A stretch of DNA of 64,000 nt from Drosophila pseudoobscura (GCF_009870125.1 NW_022881696.1:18928-82927); one strand, 5' to 3'; shown: positions 11,426 through 20,879, counted from the stretch's first letter. The notes: generated from the letters alone by a model not told the origin. Program-made: numbers and translations.

Positions 11426-12666
11426 ATGTTGGGTGGGTGCTGCTGAAACACATGGCTATACTACACATTCTACATAGAATAAATAGAATACAATCTACAA
11501 TCATTAATGTTTCTCCAATAGGTAGAGATCAAGGATCGATGCTCGCCGCCCTCCTGCTGCTGCTCTGCAGCTGCACGGCTCCGGCTGCTGCAAATCTGAA
11601 CATGAGTGCCCTCTGCCTGATGGTACCCGACGGCATGTTCGTGTCCAGCCAGGCGGATTGCTCCAGCTACTATCAATGCCAGGGCGCGACGGCCAGCTTG
11701 CTGAGCTGCTCCAACGGGCAGTACTTCGACAAGGACGCGCAGATGTGTGTGGCATCCTCGCAGAGCACCTGCGCAAGCAAGAGCCAGCCCTGTCTGGGGA
11801 AGGCGGTGGGCACCTTCCAGGCGGACAGTAGCTCCTGTGGTGGCTACTGGTACTGCAGTGCCTCGGGCGCCTTGAGCGGCAGCTGCCCCAGCGGCGAGAA
11901 CTTCGATCCCACCAAATCGGCCTGTGTCTATCCTTACCAGTATGCGTGCACAGTGTCGACCGTGGACAACGGAAGCGGTGCCAGCTTAGAAGTGTCGCTC
12001 AATCTGTGCTCCATAATCGAGAACGGTTTCTACTTTGGAAGCGCCTCGAATTGCAGTGGATGGAACTACTGCCAGGACAATGTGCTGCATACCGGCACCT
12101 GCCAGAACGGGTTGATCTTCAACGTGAATGGACGGAGCTGTGGCTACCGTGGTTCCAGCTCCTGCGCACAGGTTACCAACGACCCCTCGTTGACCGCAGC
12201 CGCAGCCCCATCGAACTGCACCACGTCTGGCGAAAAGAAGGCCGCCACCGCGTGCAACCAGTACTACCTCTGCACCGGCAGCACCTACTCCCTGATAACA
12301 TGTGCCACTGGCTCGTACTACGACACCGTCTCGATGCAATGCGTAAGCCGCATGCAGGCGCGCAATGACTGCGATCGCTGCCTGGGCTCCACGAAGACCT
12401 TTGTGAATGCCTACTCGAACAGCAGCTGCGACCAGTACTTGTATTGCGTCAATGGCGTGCAGCAGGCGATTGAGACCTGCCCCGTGAACTACTACTTCAA
12501 CGAGAATGTTGGAAGCTGCGTCTACGAAACGGAGCCACAGTTCGATTTCTGCAATCCCACAAAGGCATCAGGAGTGCCAGCAACAACGGCAGCCACAAAC
12601 ACGACCACAAGCGCATCAACAACAACGAAAGCTACTGCCACTAATACCACAGCAAAGCCCGTATAA
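11426..12666 (+). CDS. Secreted chitin-binding protein, five ChtBD2 units plus Thr-rich mucin-like tail
   Basis: The coding exons are 11426-11432 (ATG TTG G) and 11522-12666, across an 89-nt intron ending TTTCTCCAATAG, giving 383 aa. The start MLGRDQGSMLAALLLLLCSC is a signal peptide; an internal ATG at 11540 could also be used. Five ChtBD2 units run from about residue 30 to 355 (for example SSYYQCQGATASLLSC and YWYCSASGALSGSC), with a final DRCLGSTKTFVNAYSNSSC unit like the paralogues. The last 30 residues are rich in Thr, Ala and Ser (TTTSASTTTKATATNTT), likely sites for O-glycosylation, as in peritrophic mucins. It is predicted to be secreted and to bind chitin through several units, cross-linking fibrils. 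The start rests on TATA spacing and on the phase-1 mini-exon shared with its neighbours. Confidence 0.9.
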
Positions 12667-13399
12667 TGCTTTTGCTTATCAAATATTGCAATTAAAGGAA
12701 GCCCCTTGAGTATTCGAGATTAGCATTTTGTCTGTCAGGATTGTATATTTAGTAGCATAGCTATAGGAGACTATCTCCCGTACCATTTGGATCCGTATCT
12801 GTGTGTGCGTTGAGTAGGTTTTTAGTAACAGCCCACTGCCGTCTGCCTGTTCTGAGCGAACTCAGCATATCCCTTCGTTTGACATATATGTACATACATA
12901 CATATAGAAAATGGGATCAGTAGTACCAGTACTATGCTGGAAAACCACGAGACCGTTTTTGTTGAGGTTAAGTAATAATCTTGGGTTGAGTCTGTTGGGA
13001 GCAAAAAATAACCCTTCCCTTCCCTACCCTACCACCTATTTCGACTGTTTCTGCCTGCGCTGATTAGTTCTCGCTGTTCAATTATTAAGGTTCGCCACTT
13101 ATACTGATATGAACGAGCATAGATTGTCGGTGGGGTCTGCACCCATTCATGGTAGTCTTCGAGAAGCATGAGAATCACCCGACAGCGCAATGGCTTGTCT
13201 CTTGGCTATGATTAAAATGATTATAGCGATGATAATTCAATAAAACTAAACTGATATAAAATTGAATCGTGTTTCTTGTATCATGTATCTATAATTCTCA
13301 GGAATCGAGCGCTTATCAATTGGCTTGTCGCTGAAAGAAGCTCTCAAAATATATGATTTATATTTTTGGCCATCAGCGAAACGCCGCGACACACACAAG
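12667..13399 (+). other. Intergenic region
   Basis: No gene is seen. It contains a CTTATC (GATA-type) site at about 13311 upstream of the next gene and an ATACATACATAC run near 12890. Confidence 0.5.
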
Positions 13400-13437
13400 T
13401 ATAAAAGACAGGTGCTGGGAAAACTCCATATTCAGTC
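13400..13437 (+). promoter_or_regulatory. TATA box and initiator of the 13483 gene
   Basis: TATAAAAG at 13400-13407 is followed by TCAGTC at 13432-13437, with the presumed +1 A about 34 bp from the start of the TATA box. The ATG lies 46 bp further on. Confidence 0.75.
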
Positions 13438-13482
13438 ATTGACTAGCTTTCAGTATTAGTTCAAGCGGCCATCTCTGAAATC

Positions 13483-14743
13483 ATGACAACAGGCAAGTGA
13501 ATCCCGTCGGAAGCATCCTCGGAAGACTGGCGTCGACAGGTGTAACAGGTAATAACGAAATTCAATCTGCATTCACAGGCAAATTCCTCTCGGCCGCCAT
13601 CCTCTGCCTCGCGGTGGGCACTGCCTTGGGCGACGACGTGCTGGAGGGCAATTACAACGTGACGGCCTTCTGCACGGCGGTGAAGACGGGCACCAATCTG
13701 GGCAGCATCGTCTCCTGCGACTACTACTATGTGTGCACTAGCACCGGACCCCAAAAAGCCTACTGCAGCAGCGGATACGCCTTCAGTCTATCCACGGGTT
13801 CCTGCACCCCAGTTGCTCAAGCGAACTGTTACTACGGCGTGGAGAATCCTTGTCTGGGAAGGACGGGCGAGAGCTGGGTGCCCGTTACGGGAACGTGCAA
13901 CCAATACTACTACTGCCTGGACGGCGTCAACAAGGGACAGGGCTCCTGCAAGGGTACCCAGTCATTCGACAAGGTCAGCCAGCAGTGTGTCTACGGAAAC
14001 TGCATTGCTGGCGTTGTAGACAATGATGAGCCCAACCTGACGAACATCTGCGAAGTCGTACCTTACGGCAAGTACTTTGGCGACACCCAGACCTGTGATA
14101 CATGGAACTATTGCCAAACCAACGGCACGCTTCAGTCGAACAAATGTTCATCGGTGAGATCCCGCGGATCCCTGCACCTTGCTTGAGCACTGTACTTATT
14201 CAATGCCCCTATTTTCAGGCATACAACGTGGAAACTGGCGAATGTGTGTACTTCAACGACAATGTGTGCAGCAGAGTCACCGATACCCCCCTGGGTACTG
14301 CCCCAACCCAGTGCGCCAACTCTGGTGATGTTAAGCCCAACGACAAAATCTGCGGCAGCTACTACACTTGCAAAGGAAAGACTTGGGTGTCAGTTGACTG
14401 CGCCTATGGATACTACTATAATGTTGAGACGAACAGCTGTGTGCTAAGAAAGACAGCCACACCGGTCGCGGGATGCAATCGGTGTCAATACGCCACGACG
14501 ACATGGGTGAATGCCGTGAGCAATACTACCTGCGGCACCTACTACTACTGCAACAACGGCCAGGCCTTACTCCAAACCTGCCAGGACAAGTATTACTTCA
14601 ACGAAAACCAGCAGGGCTGTCTTTCGACTTCGGACACCACAAGTTTTGACACTTATGTAAAAAACAACGGAGCTTGTGCTGGTGCAACGGTTTCCGATGG
14701 ATCCGAAACCAACGATCTAGCGAACGTTTATCGATTACCATAA
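13483..14743 (+). CDS. Secreted chitin-binding protein with five ChtBD2 units, three exons
   Basis: Proposed exons are 13483-13492 (ATG ACA ACA G), 13579-14153 and 14219-14743, giving 369 aa. The first intron starts GCAAGT, a GC-AG donor, and ends ATTCACAG. The join yields MTTGKFLSAAILCLAVGTALG, a good signal peptide. The second intron (14154-14218, GTGAGA...TTTTCAG, 65 nt) contains an in-frame stop and keeps frame across CSS/AYNVETGEC, in the middle of the third unit. The paralogues lack this second intron. Five ChtBD2 units follow, the last beginning CNRCQYATTTWVNAVSNTTC. It is predicted to be an extracellular chitin-binding protein. An alternative donor at about 13548 (CAGGTAATA) exists but gives no obvious start. 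Confidence 0.85.
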
Positions 14744-15103
14744 AGAGGAAGTGCTTTTCCCGGTGTAAAAAAAAACAAAATTGTATCCGTATTATATTAA
14801 AAATATTCAGTTAATAACATTCACAAGCAAATCATTTGATGCACTACTTCTATGAATCATTCTTGAGGTTTAAGGAATTAAGGAGTCAATGAGTCATTTT
14901 TTTAGATTTCAATCATGGCGGAGTATTGTACTCGTGTGCCTACCCTCGCCGAAAATCACAATACAACGACATCGGGAAATTAGTATACAAAGTATGATGT
15001 TCAAGATCTGCGGCAGATCGCAGCACACACAGATTGCAAACACAAGTTTTCGATTAATTCTGACATTAGCCGCACCCAGCGGTCCGTTGTGGAGGATCGG
15101 CTG

Positions 15104-15111
15104 TATAAAAG
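15104..15111 (+). promoter_or_regulatory. TATA box of the 15219 gene
   Basis: TATAAAAG lies 115 bp upstream of the ATG at 15219. The region 14744-15103 between it and the previous stop holds no other feature I can support. Confidence 0.7.
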
Positions 15112-15218
15112 GGAAGCACACGGAGTGGCGCCACCATATTGCGGTGCCGAAAAGAAACCGAAAAACACAACCCAACCAGAACCTATATCGAAATTCACGT
15201 CAAAGTGCCAAAACTGAA

Positions 15219-16277
15219 ATGCAATGCTTTTGGGCATTTGTCTTGGGCATAATCTGTCTCCGCCTTGGAGCCGGACATGCCGTAGATCGAGGGCGACAGC
15301 TGCAGGTTCAGGCCGCAATTGGTGACTTGAGCCACGTGAGTAGCGTAGCCGGATCCCGAATCCGGATGTAGGGCTCCCATCTAAATCCACCTGCCTGCTT
15401 GCAGATCTGTGACGGCCGTCCGGATGGCGAACTGGTGCCCCATCCGTTGGACTGCAGTGGATACTTTGTCTGCGCGCGAGTCCCGACGCTCCACTACTGC
15501 GATCAGGGCCTCCAGTTCGACGAGACTCGTGGAGCGTGCGATCTGACGGAGAATACCAACTGCAGGCAGAGTGAGCTGCTGCAGGCCAGTCACAGACCGG
15601 CCAACGACTTTGTGGCCGACTCTTCTGAACTCATTTGGTGGCCCCAGCGGCCGCGCCCCGTCTTCGTGGCCGTTGACGTGGCCAGTGGACTGCCCGTAAG
15701 TCCCATGGCGAAGTACGACCCTCAGCATATCGAGTGCCGCCACTTTGGCGCCTACTTTCTGCCCCATCCAAGCAACTGCCGTCTGTACTTCATCTGTGCC
15801 TACGGGCACCTGCACCGTCATCAGTGCGGCCGTGGCACATTCTGGAACTACGAGCAGTCCGAGTGCCAGCTAAGCAATAGCGCCGTCTGCTACGGCCAGT
15901 CGCGGCCCGATCGCCAGGACGCCGACGGGGGGATAGACGAGACCAGTGGGACTACGACCAGCAGCGGGGGGGAGGTGACAGTCTGCTACATTGTTGGCAC
16001 CAGCGGCACCAGCACGGTCTTCTCAGAGCCTTCCACTACGGACGCGACAGTACCGCTCCTGGAGCCAGTACCTTCTCCGCCACGCGCCGAAGCCAGTTCC
16101 CCCCTGACATGCCCTTCAGAGAAGCAGAGCTATATGTCCCATCCCGAGGACTGTAGCAAGTATTACATATGCATTGGCGGCTTGCCGGTGCTGACGTCTT
16201 GTCCCAAGGGTCTCTACTGGGACCAGATGTCGGGATACTGCGACCTGGCCAAGAATGTCAAATGCTTCCAAGTTTGA
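15219..16277 (+). CDS. Secreted chitin-binding protein with three ChtBD2 units
   Basis: The exons are 15219-15335 and 15405-16277, across a 69-nt GTGAGT...TTGCAG intron in phase 0, giving 329 aa. The start MQCFWAFVLGIICLRLGAGH is a signal peptide. ChtBD2 unit one spans about residues 40-92 (ICDGRPDGELVPHPLDCSGY), unit two about 170-225 (ECRHFGAYFLPHPSNC) and unit three about 275-328 (CPSEKQSYMSHPEDC). Ser/Thr/Pro-rich linkers lie between the units, the longer one before unit three. The layout (phase-0 intron after the signal peptide, three units, long linkers) differs from the five-unit neighbours, so it is a more distant relative. AATAAA at 16280-16285 lies only 2 nt after the stop, so the 3' UTR is extremely short. 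It should be secreted and bind chitin. Confidence 0.88.
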
Positions 16278-16285
16278 TCAATAAA

Positions 16286-16651
16286 CTCGAGCTCCTAGTG
16301 CTCGATATTGCACTTGCTACATACGTATCGTGTCTGTGCACAAAAGAAGATTTCAACTGCAGATCCAACTGAATTCGTATGTATGCGATCCATACATATT
16401 ATCCTCTATCGAATCAATCGCAATTCCTGGCAGAAAATTCTTGATTGGAAAACATAAAAATCTGTAATGGGGCTTCAGATTATCTGCCTATTCGGAACAG
16501 AGTTCTTCCCATCTCTGACCATTATTGATGATTAAAAATGCTTCCGTTGGACTTTATTTTTGTTATTATTTCTTGAGTTCTTGATTATCCAAAAGCCAAT
16601 ACTGGTAAAAACTTTTCAAAAATATCTGGTATCCTTTGGCAGCACATACTT
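16286..16651. other. Intergenic spacer
   Basis: This AT-rich spacer lies between convergent genes. I see no feature in it beyond likely 3' UTR sequence of the small minus-strand gene. Confidence 0.4.
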
Positions 16652-16888
16652 TTACAAAACTGTGGCCATTGTAAGCCTTTGCCACATGATGCTTCTGTTG
16701 TGAATATTTTCAGGTGTCTCCCTCTCCGGCTTATCAGAATGCCACGGATAGTGCTTCACTCCGGCTACGATTCGCTTCCATAGCGTTGGGGGATCTGTTT
16801 CATCCGCAGTGACGCTTGCTGGACCACAGATCACCATGAAAAGCAAAGTTCCACAGAAGGCCAATCTAAACACGTTCGTTTCGCCCAT
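16652..16888 (-). CDS. Small secreted peptide, 78 aa, family not recognised
   Basis: From the ATG at 16888 the product begins MGETNVFRLAFCGTLLFMV and continues into ICGPASVTADE, a well-formed signal peptide with a likely cleavage after SVTA. The mature part is about 50 residues, charged, with WKRIVAGVKHYPWH and several Asp/Glu/Arg/Lys, and has no cysteine in the part after cleavage. No motif tells its function. The open frame extends upstream to 17011, but the extra 41 residues would bury the signal peptide, so the shorter start is preferred. A CCTCCAG sequence just before the ATG may be a splice acceptor. A minus-strand TATA box at 17100-17107 is a plausible promoter about 210 bp upstream. 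It may be a small secreted gut or immune peptide; that is only a guess. Confidence 0.5.
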   Translation of the reverse strand: MGETNVFRLAFCGTLLFMVICGPASVTADETDPPTLWKRIVAGVKHYPWHSDKPERETPENIHNRSIMWQRLTMATVL

Positions 16889-17099
16889 CTGGAGGCTCCG
16901 TTTACACTCGTTTACTGGATTGTGTGCAAGTGACTGATCTTCAAAATAAATTAAAAACAGACTCGGCATGATGGCAATCTTATCAATAGAGAATATTTTA
17001 CAACGCTGCAAATTGCTTTACAGCAGATACTACTGGGATAAGATAGCAAAGATACTAAGTTGTACAGTGGCGAAGCTAAGTATTGGCAAAGCACTTGTC

Positions 17100-17107
17100 T
17101 ATTTATA
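17100..17107 (-). promoter_or_regulatory. TATA box, probably of the 78-aa secreted peptide gene
   Basis: Minus-strand TATAAATA lies roughly 210 bp upstream of the ATG at 16888. A short 5' UTR intron would fit between them. No strong initiator is seen. Confidence 0.4.
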
Positions 17108-17429
17108 GAGAACCAATAATTGTATCCGATGAATTAAAATATTTTCTATTATAGTGGCTACTTTTTAGAACGGTGTTTTTTTGCCTTCTTATGCAAAACT
17201 TCAGCAGGAGAAAATACATACATATATTATTTCATGTGCAAATTCATAAGCATAGGGGCTAGTGGTGGCGAAAAGTCGCGTCCTCTTCGATCGCTGGTGG
17301 GTCTATACGAAGTATTCGATTATTATATTGGCACGTACAAATTATGGCTAAGAGAAATATATTATATTATTCCGATTTTGTGGGAAAAACGAAGGAGTGT
17401 AAAAAGTATTTCTATAAAACATCTACATA

Positions 17430-18171
17430 CAGTCAGCACAACATTTATTCGGACACTCGTCTATGTCAACTTTCTTTATAAATAACTTGAAAAGTATTTA
17501 AGTTTGACAAAAAATTTTTATTTCATTATGAACATGGATATTATTACTACTAATTTCAAAACTAAAAACAAAAAAAAACTTCTTTGGCGTATCAAAAAAA
17601 ATTAAAAGTATCAAAAAAGCCACTTTTTTACGCACAACAATTATTCGGACACTTTATATTTTGTACGAAAAAAACTTATTGTCCCCAATTTTTTCTGATT
17701 TAAATATTTGGTGGGGCCGCCCTTAGCTTTAATAACAGCTTTTAGACGTCGGGGCATACTTTTTACCAAATGATTGGTTTCATTTGGATCAATTTTCTCA
17801 AATTTCGTCATCAGACCCGTTTTAAGGATTTCCTTGGAGGAAATTTTATGTTTCCTAATTTTTTTTTCTAGCAAATCCCAAACATGCTCTATGGCGTTCA
17901 GATCTGGTGACTACGGCGGCGTTTTTAACTGCTTGCACTGATACAACAGCCATTCTTGGACCAAAAACGAGGTATTTTTGGGGTCATTGTCTTGTTGAAA
18001 CAAGAAATGCATCGCTTTAAGACCCAATTTTTCGACACTCGCCATTGAATTGTCAGTCAAAATTTTCTTGTAGATGTGTTAGTCCATCTTCGTCTCAATA
18101 AACACCATTTTACCAGGTCCAGCTGCTGCCATACACCCCCAAACCATTACATTTCCATCGCCATGCTTCAC
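17430..18171 (+). repeat. Left arm of the transposon palindrome
   Basis: It pairs with the reverse complement of 18361-19101. The outer part is almost identical to its partner (a 77-codon stretch at 17641-17874 matches exactly). The inner 80 bp differ at several positions, for example near 18080-18160. It contains, on the minus strand, the C-terminal part of the transposase. Confidence 0.9.
17641..18171 (-). pseudogene. Second, inverted copy of the transposase C-terminal half
   Basis: On the minus strand the left arm repeats the C-terminal transposase sequence, from HGGGNVMVWG near the centre to the stop at 17641. It carries the same TAG before SPDLNAIEHVW as the other arm, so that mutation predates, or was copied between, the two arms. 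Confidence 0.8.
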
Positions 18172-18186
18172 TTCATTTCCGATGTG

Positions 18187-18891
18187 AACAAAAAAAAAAG
18201 ATTGGAGTTCGCAAAACTTCACTTAAATAAGCCAGATTCCTTTTTGGAGAGTGTTATATTTAATGAGGAGTCTAAATATAATATATTCGGACATGATGGA
18301 CCATCCAAAGTATGGAGAAAGGATAATCAAGCCATGAAAGAGAAAGACCTCATCCCAACAGTGAAGCATGGCGGTGGAAATGTAATGGTTTGGGGGTGTA
18401 TAGCAGCAGCTGGACCTGGGCAAATGGTGTTTATTGAGACCAAGATGGACAAACACATCTACAAGAAAATTTTGACTGACAATTCAATGGCGAGTGTCGA
18501 AAAATTGGGTCTTAAAGCGATGCATTTCTTGTTTCAAAAAGACAATGACCCCAAAAATACCTCGTTTTTGGTCCAAGAATGGCTGTTGTACCAGTGCAAG
18601 CAGTTAAAAACGCCGCCGTAGTCACCAGATCTGAACGCCATAGAGCATGTTTGGGATTTGCTAGAAAAAAAAATTAGGAAACATAAAATTTCCTCCAAGG
18701 AAATCCTTAAAACGGGTCTGATGACGAAATTTGAGAAAATTGATCCAAATGAAACCAATCATTTGGTAAAAAGTATGCCCCGACGTCTAAAAGCTGTTAT
18801 TAAAGCTAAGGGCGGCCCCACCAAATATTTAAATCAGAAAAAATTGGGGACAATAAGTTTTTTTCGTACAAAATATAAAGTGTCCGAATAA
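18187..18891 (+). pseudogene. Truncated Tc1-type transposase with a nonsense codon
   Basis: The readable part begins KKKRLEFAKLHL and contains the hallmarks of a Tc1 DDE transposase: VKHGGGNVMVWGC, the second catalytic Asp region (FQKDNDPKNTS) and the final catalytic Glu region (SPDLNAIEHVWD). The first catalytic position reads NEESKYN where active family members have (S/N)DES, so the Asp appears replaced by Glu. A TAG at 18619-18621 interrupts the frame just before SPDLNAIEHVW. The N-terminal helix-turn-helix part is missing. The product is therefore dead on three counts. The spacer plus right arm encode this copy. Confidence 0.85.
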
Positions 18892-19101
18892 TTGTTGTGC
18901 GTAAAAAAGTGGCTTTTTTGATACTTTTAATTTTTTTTGATACGCCAAAGAAGTTTTTTTTGTTTTTAGTTTTGAAATTAGTAGTAATAATATCCATGTT
19001 CATAATGAAATAAAAATTTTTTGTCAAACTTAAATACTTTTCAAGTTATTTATAAAGAAAGTTGACATAGACGAGTGTCCGAATAAATGTTGTGCTGACT
19101 G
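18361..19101 (-). repeat. Right arm of the transposon palindrome
   Basis: This is the inverted partner of 17430-18171. Its end-motif copies are at about 18877-18898 (inner) and 19076-19101 (outer terminal repeat). Confidence 0.9.
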
Positions 19102-19117
19102 TATGTATGTTCTTAGA

Positions 19118-19578
19118 TTACATTAGAAGCGTCTTAATAATTAGTACATTTAATTTTTTCATCCGCCGGGCAGTTCTTTTCGCCGTCACAGCGCCAGGAG
19201 GCTGATATACGAAGAAGGACTTCTTCGTGGCATTATTCCACGACACTGGAGCCGCTGTTTCCACACCCTCCCCGTTGTCTAGGTCAATGGCTATGCTATG
19301 GCAATGTCGAAGGGCTGTCCACTGTCCAGAGTTGGCCAAGACGCTCTCGGTGCTCCAGTACATATAGTCTTGCTGCCAATTAGTATCTGACGCTTGTTGC
19401 TATCCAGTAGAGGCGTATCGTTTCCTGGTCGGATGTGCGTCGGAGTGCGACGCATGGAGCTCGACCAGGACCAGGGAACACGGCTGCTCCACCCCCCCTT
19501 CCACAAGATGCGCGCCCTCGGCACGGAACGCAGATAATCAGGACATTGTCGTTGCACAGCTTTATTTAGCTTCTCCAT
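19118..19578 (-). pseudogene. Unrecognised gene of about 150 codons with one apparent frameshift
   Basis: The frame opens at 19578 (context GACCAATGG) with MEKLNKAVQRQCPDYLRS and stays open for 70 codons to ...LDSNKRQILIGSK. At about 19365 one base appears to be missing: adding a G would give K-D-YMYW and continue into YMYWSTESVLANSGQW...KKLNVLIIKTLLM, ending at 19118. Both halves have non-repetitive, protein-like composition. A housekeeping-type promoter lies just upstream (19690-19775), which supports a once-functional gene transcribed on this strand. I do not recognise the protein and see no known domain. The break may be a real mutation or a sequencing deletion; similar single-base losses occur at the far end of the window. 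No GT-AG intron explains the shift. Confidence 0.45.
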
Positions 19579-19689
19579 TGGTCATGCCGACCTGTTTAAC
19601 AACTCCGTCTGCAAAATGCATTTAAATGTAAAATCCACCTTTCGCACAATATACCTTGAAGACAAAATTGCATTGCTGTGCGTTTTTGC

Positions 19690-19775
19690 GAACAGCTGTT
19701 GTCACCTTTATCCACCAGTCTGGCAGCGCTGTGAAAATCACCGATGGATGGATGGTAACACTATCAGCTGATTTC
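19690..19775 (-). promoter_or_regulatory. Housekeeping-type promoter motifs
   Basis: AACAGCTGTT at about 19691-19700 and ATCAGCTGAT at about 19764-19773 both match the Ohler motif-5 E-box. TGGTAACACTA near 19753 matches the Ohler motif-1 consensus with one mismatch. These motifs mark TATA-less, broadly expressed Drosophila promoters. They lie about 110-195 bp upstream of the minus-strand ATG at 19578. Confidence 0.5.
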
Positions 19776-20081
19776 TGGCGCCAAGAACCAAGAAAGTGAC
19801 AACAAAATTTCTGCCGCAAACTTTGGAAAACAACTGAAAATTCAGAAAATGCACAAAAAAAACACAAATAAGTCCACTTAGGCGGTTAGTACTAGTTGTT
19901 CTAGTATGCCTTTTTCCAAAAGTTCCAAAATGGTTTCTATTGCTTTGCACAGTTGATCCTCATAGGCGCTGAGTGACGGCTGGCGCCACACCAAATGTTC
20001 AATTTGAATATTCTTTAATGTTGTAATGACTGTTGTAACAGACATTTAAATTTAAATTTAAACAAATTTGGAAATTAAACT

Positions 20082-20681
20082 TTAAAGTTTGGCAACGTGA
20101 CGCAGCTCCTCTGATCGAAAGATCGCTCTGGGCAAGTTGTTCATGTTTGTTAGGTTACTGAGAGCGCGTATTGCTTGTATACTTGACTGGAGTGTTGACT
20201 GAGGATACACAGTCTTTGTGTGGTCTTCCAGCACCGCCTGGTCGAAGGGAACAGAAGAGTTTGTTATGGCTGTGGATCCTATGATGGTGAGCGGTTCTTC
20301 CTGCATATTTGTTTCCAAAATGCTATTCTTCTCTCGAAAAGAAATGGTATCTACTTATATTCATATACATATGTACCTACATATGAACACATGTAGATTT
20401 AAAATATCGTTGATATTGATCGTTGCTAGCTGGACAAGTCTTTAGATGTAAAATGTGGCTTTACCGTGAGAGCATATTGGTCGGGAAAAACGACTCATCA
20501 CGTCCATGGCACTGTTCAGGAAGAACACACCAATACGGATCCCGCCTGCAGACAGGACCACGCTGAAGACGCGGAGAACTGTTTGTGCATCCGAGCATCC
20601 CACATACTGCGAACTGCGAGGCAAAACTGTATACCCTAGTGCCCTAAAATTATGGGGTATAATAAATGATGTCAGTTCCAT
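20082..20681 (-). CDS. Unrecognised minus-strand gene, last two exons
   Basis: Exon A spans 20465-20643, after an ATAATTTTAG acceptor, and reads RALGYTVLPRSSQYVGCSDA, then a hydrophobic stretch (FSVVLSAGGIRIGVFFL), then SAMDVMSRFSRPICSH. A GTAAAG donor follows. Exon B spans 20082-20332 after a TTTCTTTTCGAG acceptor. The phases match and it continues EKNSILETNMQEEPLTIIG to a stop at 20082. Together they give 143 codons plus the stop. If there is no upstream exon, translation could start at the ATG at 20681 (MELTSFIIPHNFRALG), but that stretch looks like an intron 3' end, so earlier exons probably exist. The hydrophobic segment could be one membrane span. No domain or family is recognised. An in-frame splice join and non-repetitive composition are the main evidence. 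Confidence 0.45.
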
Positions 20682-20879
20682 GCTAACGAACGTTTAAAGA
20701 TTGTCCCTGATCTCAACGCACATTGATCTGTTCATTCATAAATAATCCATTAACGTCTTCGGTTTTCTGTTTTTTGTTTGCTTATGTATCCATCTATGTA
20801 CATACATATGTACGTTTATTCCGATATTGTATGTGAACATACAAATGTTTCGCGCAATATTTTGCTTAATTTAAATTTA

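Larger units (their letters stand above)
17430..19101. mobile_element. Defective Tc1/mariner-type transposon converted into a long palindrome
   Basis: The element starts CAGTCAGCACAACATTTATT and ends with its reverse complement, flanked by TA on both sides (17428-17429 and 19102-19103), the Tc1 target site. It is 1672 bp. The outer 742 bp (17430-18171) and 741 bp (18361-19101) are near-perfect inverted copies around a 189-bp centre. Each arm holds the 3' half of a Tc1 transposase gene; the 5' half (DNA-binding part) is absent. Within each arm a second copy of the end motif (GCACAACAATTATTCGGACAC) occurs about 200 bp inward, as in the IR/DR group of Tc1 elements, which have two transposase-binding sites per end. 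The element cannot make a working transposase. Confidence 0.9.

Noticed and set aside
13497-14186. Reading the 13483 gene from GTG at 13497 without splicing
   Set aside because: It starts inside an intron with a non-ATG codon and ends in the next intron. The spliced model gives a signal peptide and all five units.
17430-19101. A CRISPR-like or programmed hairpin system
   Set aside because: The long inverted repeat carries Tc1 transposase sequence, terminal motifs and TA target sites, so it is a rearranged transposon.
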